Positions 1-8,005 of a DNA stretch of 64,000 nt are shown here, piece after piece (within the stretch, counting starts at the first letter, position 1; every line of letters starts with the position of its first letter). The translations under genes were made by a program, and so were the position numbers. Under the pieces are notes generated by a model that searched no databases, was not told the DNA's origin, and saw nothing but the letters and a program-made list of their open reading frames with translations. This DNA comes from JBMNUM01 sp050946275. Its GTDB lineage: Bacteria; Actinomycetota; Coriobacteriia; Coriobacteriales; CADBOM01. The stretch covers positions 62,001 to 126,000 of the forward strand of contig JBMNUM010000002.1 of NCBI GenBank assembly GCA_050946275.1. The letters run 5' to 3'.

Positions 1-1
1 T

Positions 2-1048
2 CTACAGCTCCACGGTCTCGTCGCTCGACACGTCGTACTCGGTCTCCCCATCGGAGCTGCTGGACGACGTGCCCTCGGACGAATCGCCGGACCCGGAAGC
101 GGAGTCGCTCGAGCTGCTGCCGTTGTCGATCTGATAGCTGATGGCACGCGAGTCCATCATCCAGCCCTCATCGCCGAGCGCCGGCGAGCAGATGAGCTGG
201 GAGCCGTCCTCGGAGTTCACGAACACGAGGCCCGCCGACTCGCCATCGACGATGCACGGCTGCGCCATCGCGTCGTAGCCGAAGTACTTCAGCATCTGCG
301 CGATGAGGGCGGCCTTCTCGTAGTTGTTGCCGCTGTTGGCATCGAGGATCTGCTTGGCGTACTCGAGCTCCCAACCAGAACCGCCGGGATTCTGGTTGTT
401 GTCGCGGATGTCGCGCTCCATGGCGACGATCACATCGTAGGTCGCCTTGGCCGCGGTCTCGGCGTCGGCTCCCTCCTGGGTGTGCTGGTCGCAGTAGTCC
501 TTCAGGCGCGCATCGAACGTGGCGTCGCCGGACGAGAACGTCTTCGACTCGGTCCACGGGCTCTCGACGCCGCCGGTCGTGGCCGCGCCATCAGCCGCCT
601 CGCCGGTCTTGCCGTCCGTGGCGGCCTGCTCGGCCTTCGTGCCCTCCTTGGCCACGTCCTCGCCCACGGAGTTCACGCTGCCGACGCACTTCGCGATGCC
701 GATGATGACGAGCACGGCGATGATGATCGCGATGATGATGACAATGCGCTGCGACCGCGCGTTGTTGCCGCGCGGCGCCTCGCCTTCATAGCGCTCGCGG
801 AGGCTGCCGCTCGAACCGTCGAACATCGGACGGTTACGGTCGGTGCGGGCGCGCTGCGACGCCGCCGAGCGCGAAGCCCGGCCGTTGCCGCCGGAGCGCT
901 TGCTCCGCATGTCCTGGTACTCGAACTCGTCATCGCCCGAACGAGACCTCATCTGGCCACGCGAGCCCGCGTAGGGCTGGCTCCTCTCCTGCCTCTTGGG
1001 CGGGGGACCCTGTCGCCTGCGTCCGCTGTTGCCATTTCGCTGATCCAT
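2..1048 (-). CDS. Membrane-anchored protein with degenerate transglutaminase-like domain
   Basis: A 348-residue protein. A basic, Arg/Gly-rich cytoplasmic N-terminus (residues 1-100) is followed by one strongly hydrophobic helix at about 101-123, then an outside domain and a Ser/Asp-rich tail. The outside domain (about 178-300) has the layout of transglutaminase-like proteins: a helix with a YCDQHT stretch, then SGNNYEKAALIAQML, where active members have GNCYEYA. The expected catalytic Cys is Asn (about residue 242), so the domain is probably inactive and may bind a wall or peptide ligand. I start at the ATG at 1048 because GGAGG lies 8 nt upstream; a TTG further up is less likely. The domain assignment is inference from pattern. 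Confidence 0.6.
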   Translation of the reverse strand: MDQRNGNSGRRRQGPPPKRQERSQPYAGSRGQMRSRSGDDEFEYQDMRSKRSGGNGRASRSAASQRARTDRNRPMFDGSSGSLRERYEGEAPRGNNARSQRIVIIIAIIIAVLVIIGIAKCVGSVNSVGEDVAKEGTKAEQAATDGKTGEAADGAATTGGVESPWTESKTFSSGDATFDARLKDYCDQHTQEGADAETAAKATYDVIVAMERDIRDNNQNPGGSGWELEYAKQILDANSGNNYEKAALIAQMLKYFGYDAMAQPCIVDGESAGLVFVNSEDGSQLICSPALGDEGWMMDSRAISYQIDNGSSSSDSASGSGDSSEGTSSSSSDGETEYDVSSDETVEL

Positions 1049-1111
1049 GAGCTGAGCCTCCGTCTGTTTAGGTTGCAATTCCAGGCTTGCCTACTGTTAC
1101 GAATCCGCTGC

Positions 1112-1533
1112 TTATGCCTCCGGGGTAGCGGGAGCATCGAACGCGCCGCCGCAATGCGGGCAACGGGTCGCGCCCTCCTTGACCTCCTCCTTGCAGAACG
1201 GGCAGGTGGGAGCGGGAACCTCGGCCTCCGCCTCGTCGCTGTTGCGCCTCATCTTGTTGATGCCCTTGATGAGGCAGAACACGACGAGGGCGATGAGGAT
1301 GAAGTTGATGATCGCGCTGATGAAGGCGGCGAGTCGATGAACCCACCGTTGGGAAGGGCGATTCCGAGTCCCTCGAGGTTCGAACCGCCCAGCATGGAGA
1401 TGATCGGCTGGATGATCTTCTCAACCAGGGACGTCACGATTGCGGTGAACGCGCCGCCGATGATGATGCCGACGGCCATGTCCATAACGCTACCCCTGCT
1501 GATGAACTCCTTGAATTCGGACTTAAAACTCAT
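1112..1533 (-). pseudogene. mscL: Large-conductance mechanosensitive channel MscL with zinc-ribbon tail, frameshifted
   Basis: The ATG at 1533 follows an AGGAGGGTG ribosome site. The first part reads as MscL: MSFKSEFKEFISRGSV, then the first membrane helix, up to LPNGGFID. Near 1328-1333 the frame is lost. One base appears to be missing: in the next frame the protein continues AAFISAIINFILIALVVF (second helix), then two CxxC pairs (CPFC and CPHC) of a C-terminal zinc ribbon, ending APATPEA at 1112. Both halves are otherwise intact, so this is a single 1-nt deletion or a sequencing error. MscL is the emergency osmotic release valve of the membrane. The zinc-ribbon tail is an added domain relative to standard MscL. 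Confidence 0.85.
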
Positions 1534-1751
1534 AATCACCCTCCTGAACACTCGAACCACAAGTTCTATGGCGGTGCATCGCCGCCGAAAACCATATATA
1601 GCATTAGGATACGCCACAAGAAGGGTGCAAACAATACAGCTACACACAAGTTTTTCACATGACGGGCGGGTTCATGGGCGTTATCGACCTCGATGGGTCG
1701 ATGAGGAGGGCGTTTTTGACCCGCGGGCCGATCATGGCGGTTACGATCGGC

Positions 1752-2678
1752 TCATTCCGAGGCGGGACGCTCCTGCTTGTCCGCGGTGCCGATGCGCCAG
1801 CCGGAGTCGATCGCACCGTGGGTGCACGTCGCCTTGCAGGTGCCGCAGCGGATGCATTCGGGCGAGTTGACATCGTGCGTCACCTCTACGCGCATCGGAC
1901 ACGCGCGCTCGCAGTCGCCGCAGCCGACGCAGCGGGAGGCATCGTGCCTCATCTGGTGGAGCGCGAAGCGGTTGAAGAGCCCGTAGAAGCCGCCAAGGGG
2001 ACACAGGTAGCGGCAGAACGGGCGGCGAACCACCATCGAGAGCACGACGATCGCGACGAGCACCGCCATCTTCCAGCTGAAGAGGAAGCCGATGAGAGCG
2101 CGGAGCGCCGGACTCGCGGCCACGAGCGGAATGCCGGCCTCGAGCGTGCCGGCCGGGCAGAGCCACTCGCAGAAAGCGGGGAAGCCGACGCCCGTCGCCG
2201 CACGTGCACCGAGCGGGATGACGACGACGAGCACGATGGCCACCACGTATTTCAGCCAGCGCAGGGGCCGGTCGATGCGCCTCGGGAGCTCGCGCTTGGG
2301 GACGGGAATCCTGTGCAGCAGATCCTGGATGAGGCCGAATGGGCAGAGGAACCCGCAGGCGAGGCGGCCGAGCACCACGCCGAAGAGCAGCAGTGTGCCG
2401 AGCACGTAGAACGGGATGCCCCGATGCGCGCCGGCAAGCGCCTGCTGGAGCGCGCCGACCGGACATCCTCCCACGGCACCCGGGCACGAGTAGCAGTTCA
2501 GGACGGGCAGGCACACGGCCTTCGTCGGGCCGGCGAAGAGCTTGCCCTTGGCGAATCCGGCGACGTAGCCGTTGGCGATGACGGCGGCGGCGATCTGCAC
2601 CACGAGACGCAGGCGCCCCTGGCGACGAGCGTTGGAGCCGTTCCCGTCCCCTACCCGATCCCCATGCACTCGAGGCAT
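1752..2678 (-). CDS. NapH/YccM-like membrane polyferredoxin (4Fe-4S)
   Basis: About 308 residues with several hydrophobic segments and many Cys motifs: CYSCPGAVGGCPVGAL near the start, then CGFLCPFG, CEWLCPAG and CRYLCPLG at membrane borders, and two C-terminal ferredoxin clusters (CVGCGDCERACPM and CIRCGTCKATC). This is the NapH/MauN/CcoG-like family that moves electrons across or along the membrane. It is the last gene of a three-gene operon after a TlpA-like lipoprotein and a CXXC microprotein, and its start overlaps the end of the microprotein gene. I chose the ATG at 2678 because an AGGGGGTGAAGG site precedes it; a GTG at 2669 is possible. It likely feeds electrons to the redox-active lipoprotein; that is inference from context. 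Confidence 0.8.
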   Translation of the reverse strand: MPRVHGDRVGDGNGSNARRQGRLRLVVQIAAAVIANGYVAGFAKGKLFAGPTKAVCLPVLNCYSCPGAVGGCPVGALQQALAGAHRGIPFYVLGTLLLFGVVLGRLACGFLCPFGLIQDLLHRIPVPKRELPRRIDRPLRWLKYVVAIVLVVVIPLGARAATGVGFPAFCEWLCPAGTLEAGIPLVAASPALRALIGFLFSWKMAVLVAIVVLSMVVRRPFCRYLCPLGGFYGLFNRFALHQMRHDASRCVGCGDCERACPMRVEVTHDVNSPECIRCGTCKATCTHGAIDSGWRIGTADKQERPASE

Positions 2679-2791
2679 ACCTTCACCCCCTGCGAGAGCA
2701 CGTCGAGGTGTTGGCCGGCGGCGATTCCGCCGACAATGAGGACCGCTGCCGCGGCGAGCGCTACGATGCGGATGACGCGCATGGGCCTCAT
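2651..2791 (-). CDS. CD1871A-like CXXC microprotein
   Basis: A 46-residue protein, too short for many gene callers. It begins MRPMRVIRIVALAAAA, has one membrane helix, and ends with VKVCLECMGIG. The C-terminal CLEC pair and the overall form match the CD1871A-type CXXC family, which is usually found next to a 4Fe-4S membrane protein. Its ATG overlaps the stop of the upstream tlpA-like gene by 4 nt (ATGA), and its 3' end overlaps the start of the polyferredoxin gene, so the three are translationally coupled. It probably acts as a small thiol/electron relay in the same membrane complex. Existence is well supported by the overlaps; the role is inferred. Confidence 0.72.
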   Translation of the reverse strand: MRPMRVIRIVALAAAAVLIVGGIAAGQHLDVLSQGVKVCLECMGIG

Positions 2792-3420
2792 GCCCCGGCG
2801 TCCTTCGACCCGGTGAGGGCCAGGGCGTCATCCACGATCATCCCGTAGGCGCCCGCGACATCCTCCGGGCTGCCGACGAGCGCCGACCCGAGCGCACGGC
2901 CCTCGGAGTCGAAGGCGATGGTCGTGGGGATGTACTGGATGTGCTGGATGAGCTGCTCGAAATCTCCCCCGCCGCCCGTGATGGTGATGCCCTCGTAACC
3001 GGCATCGGCGAGGATCTCCTCCACGGGCTCGACGCCGACCGCGCCCACATCGAGGCACGCCGTCACGAATTGCACGTTGCCGGGAAGCTGCTCGGCGAAC
3101 TCCGCGAGATCGGGCATCTCCCGCAGGCAGGGGCCACAGTACGTCGCCCAGAAGTTGATGAGGGTCACGTCGGCCTGCGCGAAGATGTCCTCCGTCACTT
3201 CCTCGCCATCGAGCGTGAGGCCCGTGAACGAGATGAGGTTGCCGTACTCCTCGGAGGCGAGGCCCGCCGATGCGTCGGCCGCGGAGCCCGCGCCGCCGTC
3301 CACCACCTCGGCCGTCGAATCCTGCGCTTCGGGAGAATCGGACGACGCGCCGCATGCAGCGAGCATCGCGAGCGCGCAGCAAGCGAGTGCGGTAAGGGCG
3401 AGTACGAGAAGGCGACGCAT
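2788..3420 (-). CDS. TlpA-like thiol-disulfide lipoprotein
   Basis: A 210-residue secreted lipoprotein: signal peptide, lipobox ending at Cys23, a Ser/Ala/Asp-rich linker, then a thioredoxin fold with WATYCGPC (Cys95, Cys98) and a cis-Pro loop YIPTT. These are the features of TlpA/ResA-type redox proteins that reduce or oxidise thiols outside the membrane. It heads an operon with the CXXC microprotein and the polyferredoxin, which suggests that ferredoxin-level electrons from inside the cell are delivered through the membrane protein to this thioredoxin. The ATG at 3420 has a GGGAG site 7 nt upstream. Confidence 0.85.
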   Translation of the reverse strand: MRRLLVLALTALACCALAMLAACGASSDSPEAQDSTAEVVDGGAGSAADASAGLASEEYGNLISFTGLTLDGEEVTEDIFAQADVTLINFWATYCGPCLREMPDLAEFAEQLPGNVQFVTACLDVGAVGVEPVEEILADAGYEGITITGGGGDFEQLIQHIQYIPTTIAFDSEGRALGSALVGSPEDVAGAYGMIVDDALALTGSKDAGA

Positions 3421-3635
3421 GGGATTCTCCCGTCGATCGGGGCCGTTTCAACACCCCAAGGATAGCAAACGTCCGCAACGCGGCCCTGACGATGAGCTGG
3501 CGACGACCACGTCCGGCTCATCTCGCGTGGGCAGTCCGCGGCATCCGCTTTTCGCCCACGCGCGCGCCAGCTCGCCTTGCCAGCCCGATGCTACAATCGG
3601 GCGCAAGGACACGACGGCGATTGCATGGGAGCGCG

Positions 3636-4256
3636 ATGAGGGCGTACCGCACGATACGGGGCACCTGGGTAGCGGAGTTCGAGGAGAAGAAAAGCCGCTT
3701 CATAGGCCACGCCACGCACGTGGAGAGCGAGGAGGAGGTCATCGCCTTCCGCAGCGGCATCAAGGAGCGCATCCCCGAGGCGAGCCACTATGTATCGGCC
3801 TATGCGATCCACGACCCGTTCACGGAGCATTACTCCGACGCGAAGGAGCCGCATGGAACCGCGGGCCCTCCCGTGCTGCAGGTCATCAAATCGCTCGAGC
3901 TCGAGGATGTCGTGTGCGTCGTCGCGCGCATCTTCGGCGGCACGCTGCTCGGCCGGGGCGGTCTCATGCGCGCCTATACCAAGGCGGCGCAGCTCGCGTT
4001 CGCCGAGGCGGAGGTCGTGACCCGCGCGCCATGCCGCGACACCATCGCGAGCATCGAGTACCCGCTCTACGAGCAGGCCCGCAAGCTGCTCGAAGCCGAG
4101 GGCGTGCGCGTGCTGGGATGTGATTTCGGTGCCGAGGTGGCCATCGAGTTCCGCACGCTCAGCCAGGACACCGACGAGACGTGCCGCAAGCTCACCGAGC
4201 TCTGCAACGGGCGCATCGAGCTGCTCACCGGAGACGAGTCGATACAGTCTCTTTAA
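3636..4256 (+). CDS. YigZ/IMPACT family protein (UPF0029)
   Basis: 206 residues, the usual length of YigZ. The N-terminal domain has the family pattern (KSRFIGHA, then HYVSAYAI, SDAKEPHGTAGPPVL and GGTLLGRGGL) and a smaller C-terminal domain follows. Members are related to yeast/human IMPACT and are thought to interact with translation or ribosome-related factors; the exact bacterial role is unsettled. The start at 3636 fits the family N-terminus (MRAYRTIRGTW); upstream in-frame sequence is not conserved in composition. Confidence 0.88.
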   Translation: MRAYRTIRGTWVAEFEEKKSRFIGHATHVESEEEVIAFRSGIKERIPEASHYVSAYAIHDPFTEHYSDAKEPHGTAGPPVLQVIKSLELEDVVCVVARIFGGTLLGRGGLMRAYTKAAQLAFAEAEVVTRAPCRDTIASIEYPLYEQARKLLEAEGVRVLGCDFGAEVAIEFRTLSQDTDETCRKLTELCNGRIELLTGDESIQSL

Positions 4257-4282
4257 TAGGGTTGTCCGAGGTCTCGATGCTC

Positions 4283-5062
4283 CTACTGGTTGGAGTAGGG
4301 TTCCTCGCGATCGATGAGGACCTCGGCGGCGCGTTCCCAGGCGGGCAGCGTCTGGGCGAGCCGCTCATGAGCCTCGTCGACGTCGATGCCGGCATGGGGC
4401 ATCAGCTCGCGCCAGATGGTGTAGACGAGGCAATCGACGGGATAGGGGACGATGTCCTCGGACAGCCACAGCGCCGAGCCCTCGAGTTTCGCGAAGCGCC
4501 CGTTCATCGTGCGCATCCGCACCTGCAGGCCGTCGATCTGCACGTTGATTCGCTTCGCGCAGGTCGCCGCCATCATCGCGGCGTTCTTGAGGATCACCTG
4601 CTTGGCGTAGGACATGAACGCCTTGCGCACCTGGTCGTAGTTGTTCTCGTTCATCACATAGAGGGTGAGCAGGCTCACGTTCGTGTCGACCTCGTACTTG
4701 ACGGTCGCCCGACCGCGGGCGCCCTTCTTGCCGCCCCGCATGCCCTCGAGCTCGTTGACCTGCAACATGAACGGGCGTCCCATGATGTAGGCGACGTCAC
4801 CGGTCCGGAACATGCAGCGGCGTGAGGCTCCCTTGGAGAAGCGCTTGACCATCTTGGGACGCAGCTCCTCGACGCGGGCCACGTTGTCGCGGTAGTACTC
4901 GAGGATGTCCGAGCCGTTCATCCCCTCGGGCGCCACGATGTAGGGGTCGCCCTCCGGCGGCTCGAGCGCGATGAAGGCCTCGGCGGCATTCGCGCGGCGC
5001 ACGGGCACGATGGTCTTCTCGCCCTTCTTGCCGTACTCGATCTGCTCGAATACCTCACTCAT
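4283..5062 (-). CDS. YgjP-like (DUF45) protein lacking the HExxH zinc motif
   Basis: 259 residues. The order of segments follows YgjP/DUF45 metallopeptidase-like proteins: a first half with YIVAPEGMNG and a beta-rich YIMGRPFMLQV, a helical middle, IQVRMRT-type strand (here LQVRMRTMNGRF) and then the position where the family has HELxH followed by NHSxxFW. Here that place reads IWRELMPHAGIDVDEAHE, so the first His of HExxH is Arg and the second is displaced. The protein probably cannot bind zinc in the usual way. Start at 5062 gives MSEVFEQIEYG with a GAGG site upstream. It lies divergent to a radical SAM gene. The family call is moderate; the missing motif is seen directly. Confidence 0.55.
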   Translation of the reverse strand: MSEVFEQIEYGKKGEKTIVPVRRANAAEAFIALEPPEGDPYIVAPEGMNGSDILEYYRDNVARVEELRPKMVKRFSKGASRRCMFRTGDVAYIMGRPFMLQVNELEGMRGGKKGARGRATVKYEVDTNVSLLTLYVMNENNYDQVRKAFMSYAKQVILKNAAMMAATCAKRINVQIDGLQVRMRTMNGRFAKLEGSALWLSEDIVPYPVDCLVYTIWRELMPHAGIDVDEAHERLAQTLPAWERAAEVLIDREEPYSNQ

Positions 5063-5130
5063 ATGTGATGGCCTCGCCTTCTTCGCTAACCTGCAATGCG
5101 CACATGATACTACCAGACGCCATCGTCGGG

Positions 5131-5162
5131 ACGAGTCAGATTCGGACAGTCCGGTTTTGGCT
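5131..5162 (+). repeat. 32-bp dispersed repeat, copy 1 (GAGTC...CAGTCC type)
   Basis: ACGAGTCAGATTCGGACAGT and the bases after it match the spacer at 42469-42500 at nearly every position. A related but shorter hairpin is at 38457-38487. It sits in the divergent spacer between the YgjP-like and radical SAM genes, followed at 5167-5187 by a perfect 9-bp hairpin (AGCCGAAGG / CCTTCGGCT). Confidence 0.6.
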
Positions 5163-5259
5163 TCCAAGCCGAAGGCGTCCTTCGGCTCATCGCGCGGCCG
5201 GTTACTCATGCGGGTCGGTATATACTGCATGGGATACCGAATCGATTCTTGGGGGCACG

Positions 5260-6522
5260 ATGGCTGGCAAGATCTTGCAGAAGACCATGCGCGAGCACGC
5301 GAGGGTCCGTGACGCGTACATCGACGCGCTGCGCGGGCGCGGCATCTCCTTCGCGGCGCCCGGCTCGTCCGACGAGCGCATCGCGGAATTGCGCGGACAG
5401 CTCGTGGAGCGCGGGGCGACCTTCCGCAACGCCGGCGCGAGCATCGTGCATGGCTGGATGTCGCAGGCGTGCGTCGAGTGCACGGGCAACAGCGGCAGCG
5501 AGACGTTCTCGACCACGTTCAAGTGCCATCGCGACTGCTACTTCTGCTTCAACCGCAACCAGGCCGATTACGACTACTTCTTCGAGCACGGATGCCCCTG
5601 GGAGCAGACGCTCGCCGACTCCAAGCGCGTCAACGGCTCGATCGCGTGCGTCGGGCTGACGGGCGGCGAGCCGCTAATCGACATCGACGAGACCATCCGC
5701 TTCCTCGAGACGGCCCGCGAGACGTTCCCCGGCGCGCACATGAGGATGTACACGTCGGGCGACCTGCTCGATGAGGACAAGGCCCGCCGCCTCGCCGAGG
5801 CCGGTCTGCGCGAGATCCGCTTCAGCGTGAAGAACGACGACCGCCCCGAGATGCAGGAGCGGGTGCTGGCGGCGATGCGCCTGGCGACCGAGTACATCGA
5901 CGACGTCATGGTCGAGATGCCGATCGTCCCCGGCACAGGCGACGAGATGCGCGAGCTCATGCGCGCCTTCGCCGCCGCGGGCATCGACGGGATGAACCTG
6001 CTCGAGTTCTGCTTCCCCTTCGCGCGGTGGGAAGACTTCGCGGACCGCGGATTCGAGGTGCGCAATCCCCCGTTCGACGTGATGTACGACTACAGCTATT
6101 CGGGCGGCTTGCCCATCGCGGGGAGCGAGGAGCTGGCACTCGAGCTCATGCTGTTCGCCATCGACGAGGAGCTGGGCTTCGGGCTGCACTACTGCTCGCT
6201 GGACAACAAGCACCGCAGCGAGATGCGACAGATCAACGAGCCCGCGGCGCATCTCAATCCGTGCTTCACCTTCGATGACGGGGACTTCTTCCTCAAATGC
6301 GCCAAGGTCTACGGGAACGACCGCGCTGCCGCCGATGATTTCCTGCGTTCGATGGGCTACCCGCACGCGATCCGCGACGATGCCGGGCAGTCGCTCGCCT
6401 TCCCCGTTCGCTTCGCGCGGATGGTGGCGGGCACGGGCGCGGAGGTGGCCATCTCGACGAACGTCCTCGAGAAACGAGACGGCGCCAAATACATCAGGGA
6501 GCTATCCGTCGAGCCGCTATAA
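5260..6522 (+). CDS. Radical SAM protein of unknown substrate
   Basis: 420 residues. The radical SAM signature is CHRDCYFCF (CX3CX2C), preceded by a Cys pair in ACVECTGNSGS and followed by the SAM-binding LTGGEPL. The rest has the alternating strands and helices of a partial TIM barrel (YTSGDLLDE, IRFSVKND, VEMPIVPG). A C-terminal part has further Cys residues (HYCSLDNKH, NPCFTF, LKCAKVYG) that could hold an extra cluster. I do not recognise the subfamily. It stands alone and divergent from the YgjP-like gene. Start at ATG 5260 follows GGGGG and gives MAGKILQKT; upstream in-frame residues look like spacer. Class certain, reaction unknown. Confidence 0.85.
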   Translation: MAGKILQKTMREHARVRDAYIDALRGRGISFAAPGSSDERIAELRGQLVERGATFRNAGASIVHGWMSQACVECTGNSGSETFSTTFKCHRDCYFCFNRNQADYDYFFEHGCPWEQTLADSKRVNGSIACVGLTGGEPLIDIDETIRFLETARETFPGAHMRMYTSGDLLDEDKARRLAEAGLREIRFSVKNDDRPEMQERVLAAMRLATEYIDDVMVEMPIVPGTGDEMRELMRAFAAAGIDGMNLLEFCFPFARWEDFADRGFEVRNPPFDVMYDYSYSGGLPIAGSEELALELMLFAIDEELGFGLHYCSLDNKHRSEMRQINEPAAHLNPCFTFDDGDFFLKCAKVYGNDRAAADDFLRSMGYPHAIRDDAGQSLAFPVRFARMVAGTGAEVAISTNVLEKRDGAKYIRELSVEPL

Positions 6523-6539
6523 GCAGCCAAGCCAAAACA

Positions 6540-6660
6540 GCGCAGTCAAGCGCGAAGCGCGCAGACAAGCCCGGCCCCAACCGAGCGCATTCAAGCGCGA
6601 AGCGCGCAGACAAGCCCGGCCCCAACCGAGCGCAGTCAAGCGCGAAGCGCGCAGACAAGC
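6540..6660. repeat. 45-bp tandem repeat, about 2.7 copies
   Basis: Units start at 6540, 6585 and 6630 with GCGCAGTCAAGCGCGAAGCG; the second copy has one T for G. The third unit diverges after about 31 bases. Immediate repetition without unique spacers excludes CRISPR. The unit length is a multiple of three, but no gene uses it: it starts right after the stop of the radical SAM gene. The GCGCG..CGCGC core can form a hairpin. Confidence 0.8.
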
Positions 6661-6672
6661 ACACGAGAAAAA

Positions 6673-6849
6673 GCCGGGGCATCGTTCGTAAAGTCAGCGA
6701 GCGGCCAGCCCAGTGCGACAGATTCGCCCGAGCCAAGGTTCTCGCTGGGCTCATGCCCGCGAGGTTCTTGGATCGGGCGAAGATGGCGTGCTGGATGGCC
6801 GCGCAGCGTCGAGCCCTTCCGGCCGTTCCGATAGGACGGCCGGACCCCC
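6673..6849. repeat. Intergenic repeat block, shared with 9377-9660
   Basis: Together with the 45-bp repeats this fills the 327-bp gap 6523-6849, which has no gene. It contains GCCGGGGCATCGTTCGTAAA (6673 on), CAAGGTTCTCGCTGGGC (about 6734-6750) and GCAGCGTCGAGC next to a CCGGCCGT/ACGGCCGG hairpin just 3' of murB. The same three parts recur in the same order in the gap 3' of the small gene at 9662. The final hairpin could end murB transcription. Confidence 0.65.
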
Positions 6850-7758
6850 CTACTTCCAGAGTCGGACCTCGGGCTCGAGCTCGACGCCCGCCGTCTCGCG
6901 CACGGCCGCCCGAACATCCTCGATGACCTGCAGCACGTCGGCCGCGGTGGCGCCTCCCGTGTTCACGACGAAGCCGCAGTGTTTCTCGGAAACCTGGGCG
7001 CCGCCCACGCGATGTCCGCGCATGCCGGCTTCCTGGATGAGCTTGCCGGCGAAGTAGCCCTTCGGCCTCTTGAACGTTGATCCCGCGCTCGGCAGCTCGA
7101 GCGGCTGCTTGGACTCGCGGCGCTCCTTCAGCTCGTCCATGAGCGCGCGGATCTCGGTCGGGTCGCCCGGCTTCAACTCGAGCACGGCGGCGAGGATGAC
7201 GTATCCGCGATCGGACATCATGCTGTGCCGGTAGCCCCAATCGGCCTCGTCACGGGGCACCTCGACGACTGCGCCATCTGGCGCAAGGCACGTCACGGAA
7301 ACGCACACATCCCGGAACTCGCCGTCGTAGGCACCCGCGTTCATGATCGCCGCGCCCCCGATCGACCCGGGGATTCCGCTGGCGAACTCGTAGCCCGCGA
7401 GGCCCGCGGCGCACGCGGCCTCTGCAGCCTCCTCGTTGGTTGCCCCGGCTTCCACGCGCAGGATGCAGCCATCGATCTCGATTGATGCGATCGCCTCGCC
7501 GACCTGGATCGTCACGCCGGGCAGCCCCTCATCGGCGACGAGCACGTTGCTCCCCTGCCCCATGACGCGCCAGAGCACGCCGGCTCCGCGGGCGACCTGG
7601 ATTGCGGCCGCCACCTCCTCGGGCCCTCCCGGCTTCACGAAGTACTCGGCTGGACCGCCGATCTCGTAGGACGTATGCAAGCGCATCGGCTCGTCGACGA
7701 GCACCTCTCCGCTCGGAACGGCGTCGCGCAGTGATTGCAGGATCGATCCCTCTCCCAT
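6850..7758 (-). CDS. murB: UDP-N-acetylenolpyruvoylglucosamine reductase
   Basis: 302 residues, FAD-dependent reductase of peptidoglycan precursor synthesis in the cytoplasm; makes UDP-N-acetylmuramate. Family marks are clear: LHTSYEIGGPAEYFV, the FAD loop GQGSNVLVADEG, GIPGSIGGAAIMNAGAY, the GYRHS motif, PSAGSTFKRP (proton-donor Ser) and the C-terminal LEPEVRLW with catalytic Glu. The short insert pattern with YRHS in a compact protein fits the type II (Gram-positive) enzymes. Start at 7758 (MGEGSILQSL) is preceded by GGGGGT; an in-frame start 20 residues up is less likely. Divergent from paaK. Confidence 0.93.
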   Translation of the reverse strand: MGEGSILQSLRDAVPSGEVLVDEPMRLHTSYEIGGPAEYFVKPGGPEEVAAAIQVARGAGVLWRVMGQGSNVLVADEGLPGVTIQVGEAIASIEIDGCILRVEAGATNEEAAEAACAAGLAGYEFASGIPGSIGGAAIMNAGAYDGEFRDVCVSVTCLAPDGAVVEVPRDEADWGYRHSMMSDRGYVILAAVLELKPGDPTEIRALMDELKERRESKQPLELPSAGSTFKRPKGYFAGKLIQEAGMRGHRVGGAQVSEKHCGFVVNTGGATAADVLQVIEDVRAAVRETAGVELEPEVRLWK

Positions 7759-7906
7759 GGAAACCCCCGGTTCGGCTCTTTCGGGCCCCTCGCCTGTTGT
7801 TCGCCATCCATTGTACATGCTGGCAAGAAAGGCCAGCCTGACAAACGCGTCGGCTCATCGCGCCCCAGCTCGTCTCGCCTCCCCCGCTCCACTGCCCGAT
7901 AAACGG

Positions 7907-7936
7907 GCAAATCCCCCCTTATCCGGGGGGATTTGC
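7907..7936. promoter_or_regulatory. Perfect 12-bp inverted repeat in murB-paaK divergent spacer
   Basis: GCAAATCCCCCC, 6-nt loop TTATCC, then GGGGGGATTTGC. It lies 70 nt before the paaK start and is followed by CTAGCATAGT, a possible -10 region. No U-tract follows, so an operator or an RNA leader hairpin fits better than a terminator. Confidence 0.6.
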
Positions 7937-8005
7937 GCTAGCATAGTACTCGTTTTTCGCGTGGGAGCCCGCGCGATTCCAACCAACAACCGGAGGGTAA
8001 CCAAG

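Noticed and set aside
1659..2816. 385-codon plus-strand frame opposite the polyferredoxin
   Set aside because: Antisense shadow; the minus strand has many conserved Cys motifs.
6540..6660. Tandem repeat considered as a CRISPR array
   Set aside because: Units adjoin directly with no unique spacers, and no cas genes are in the window.
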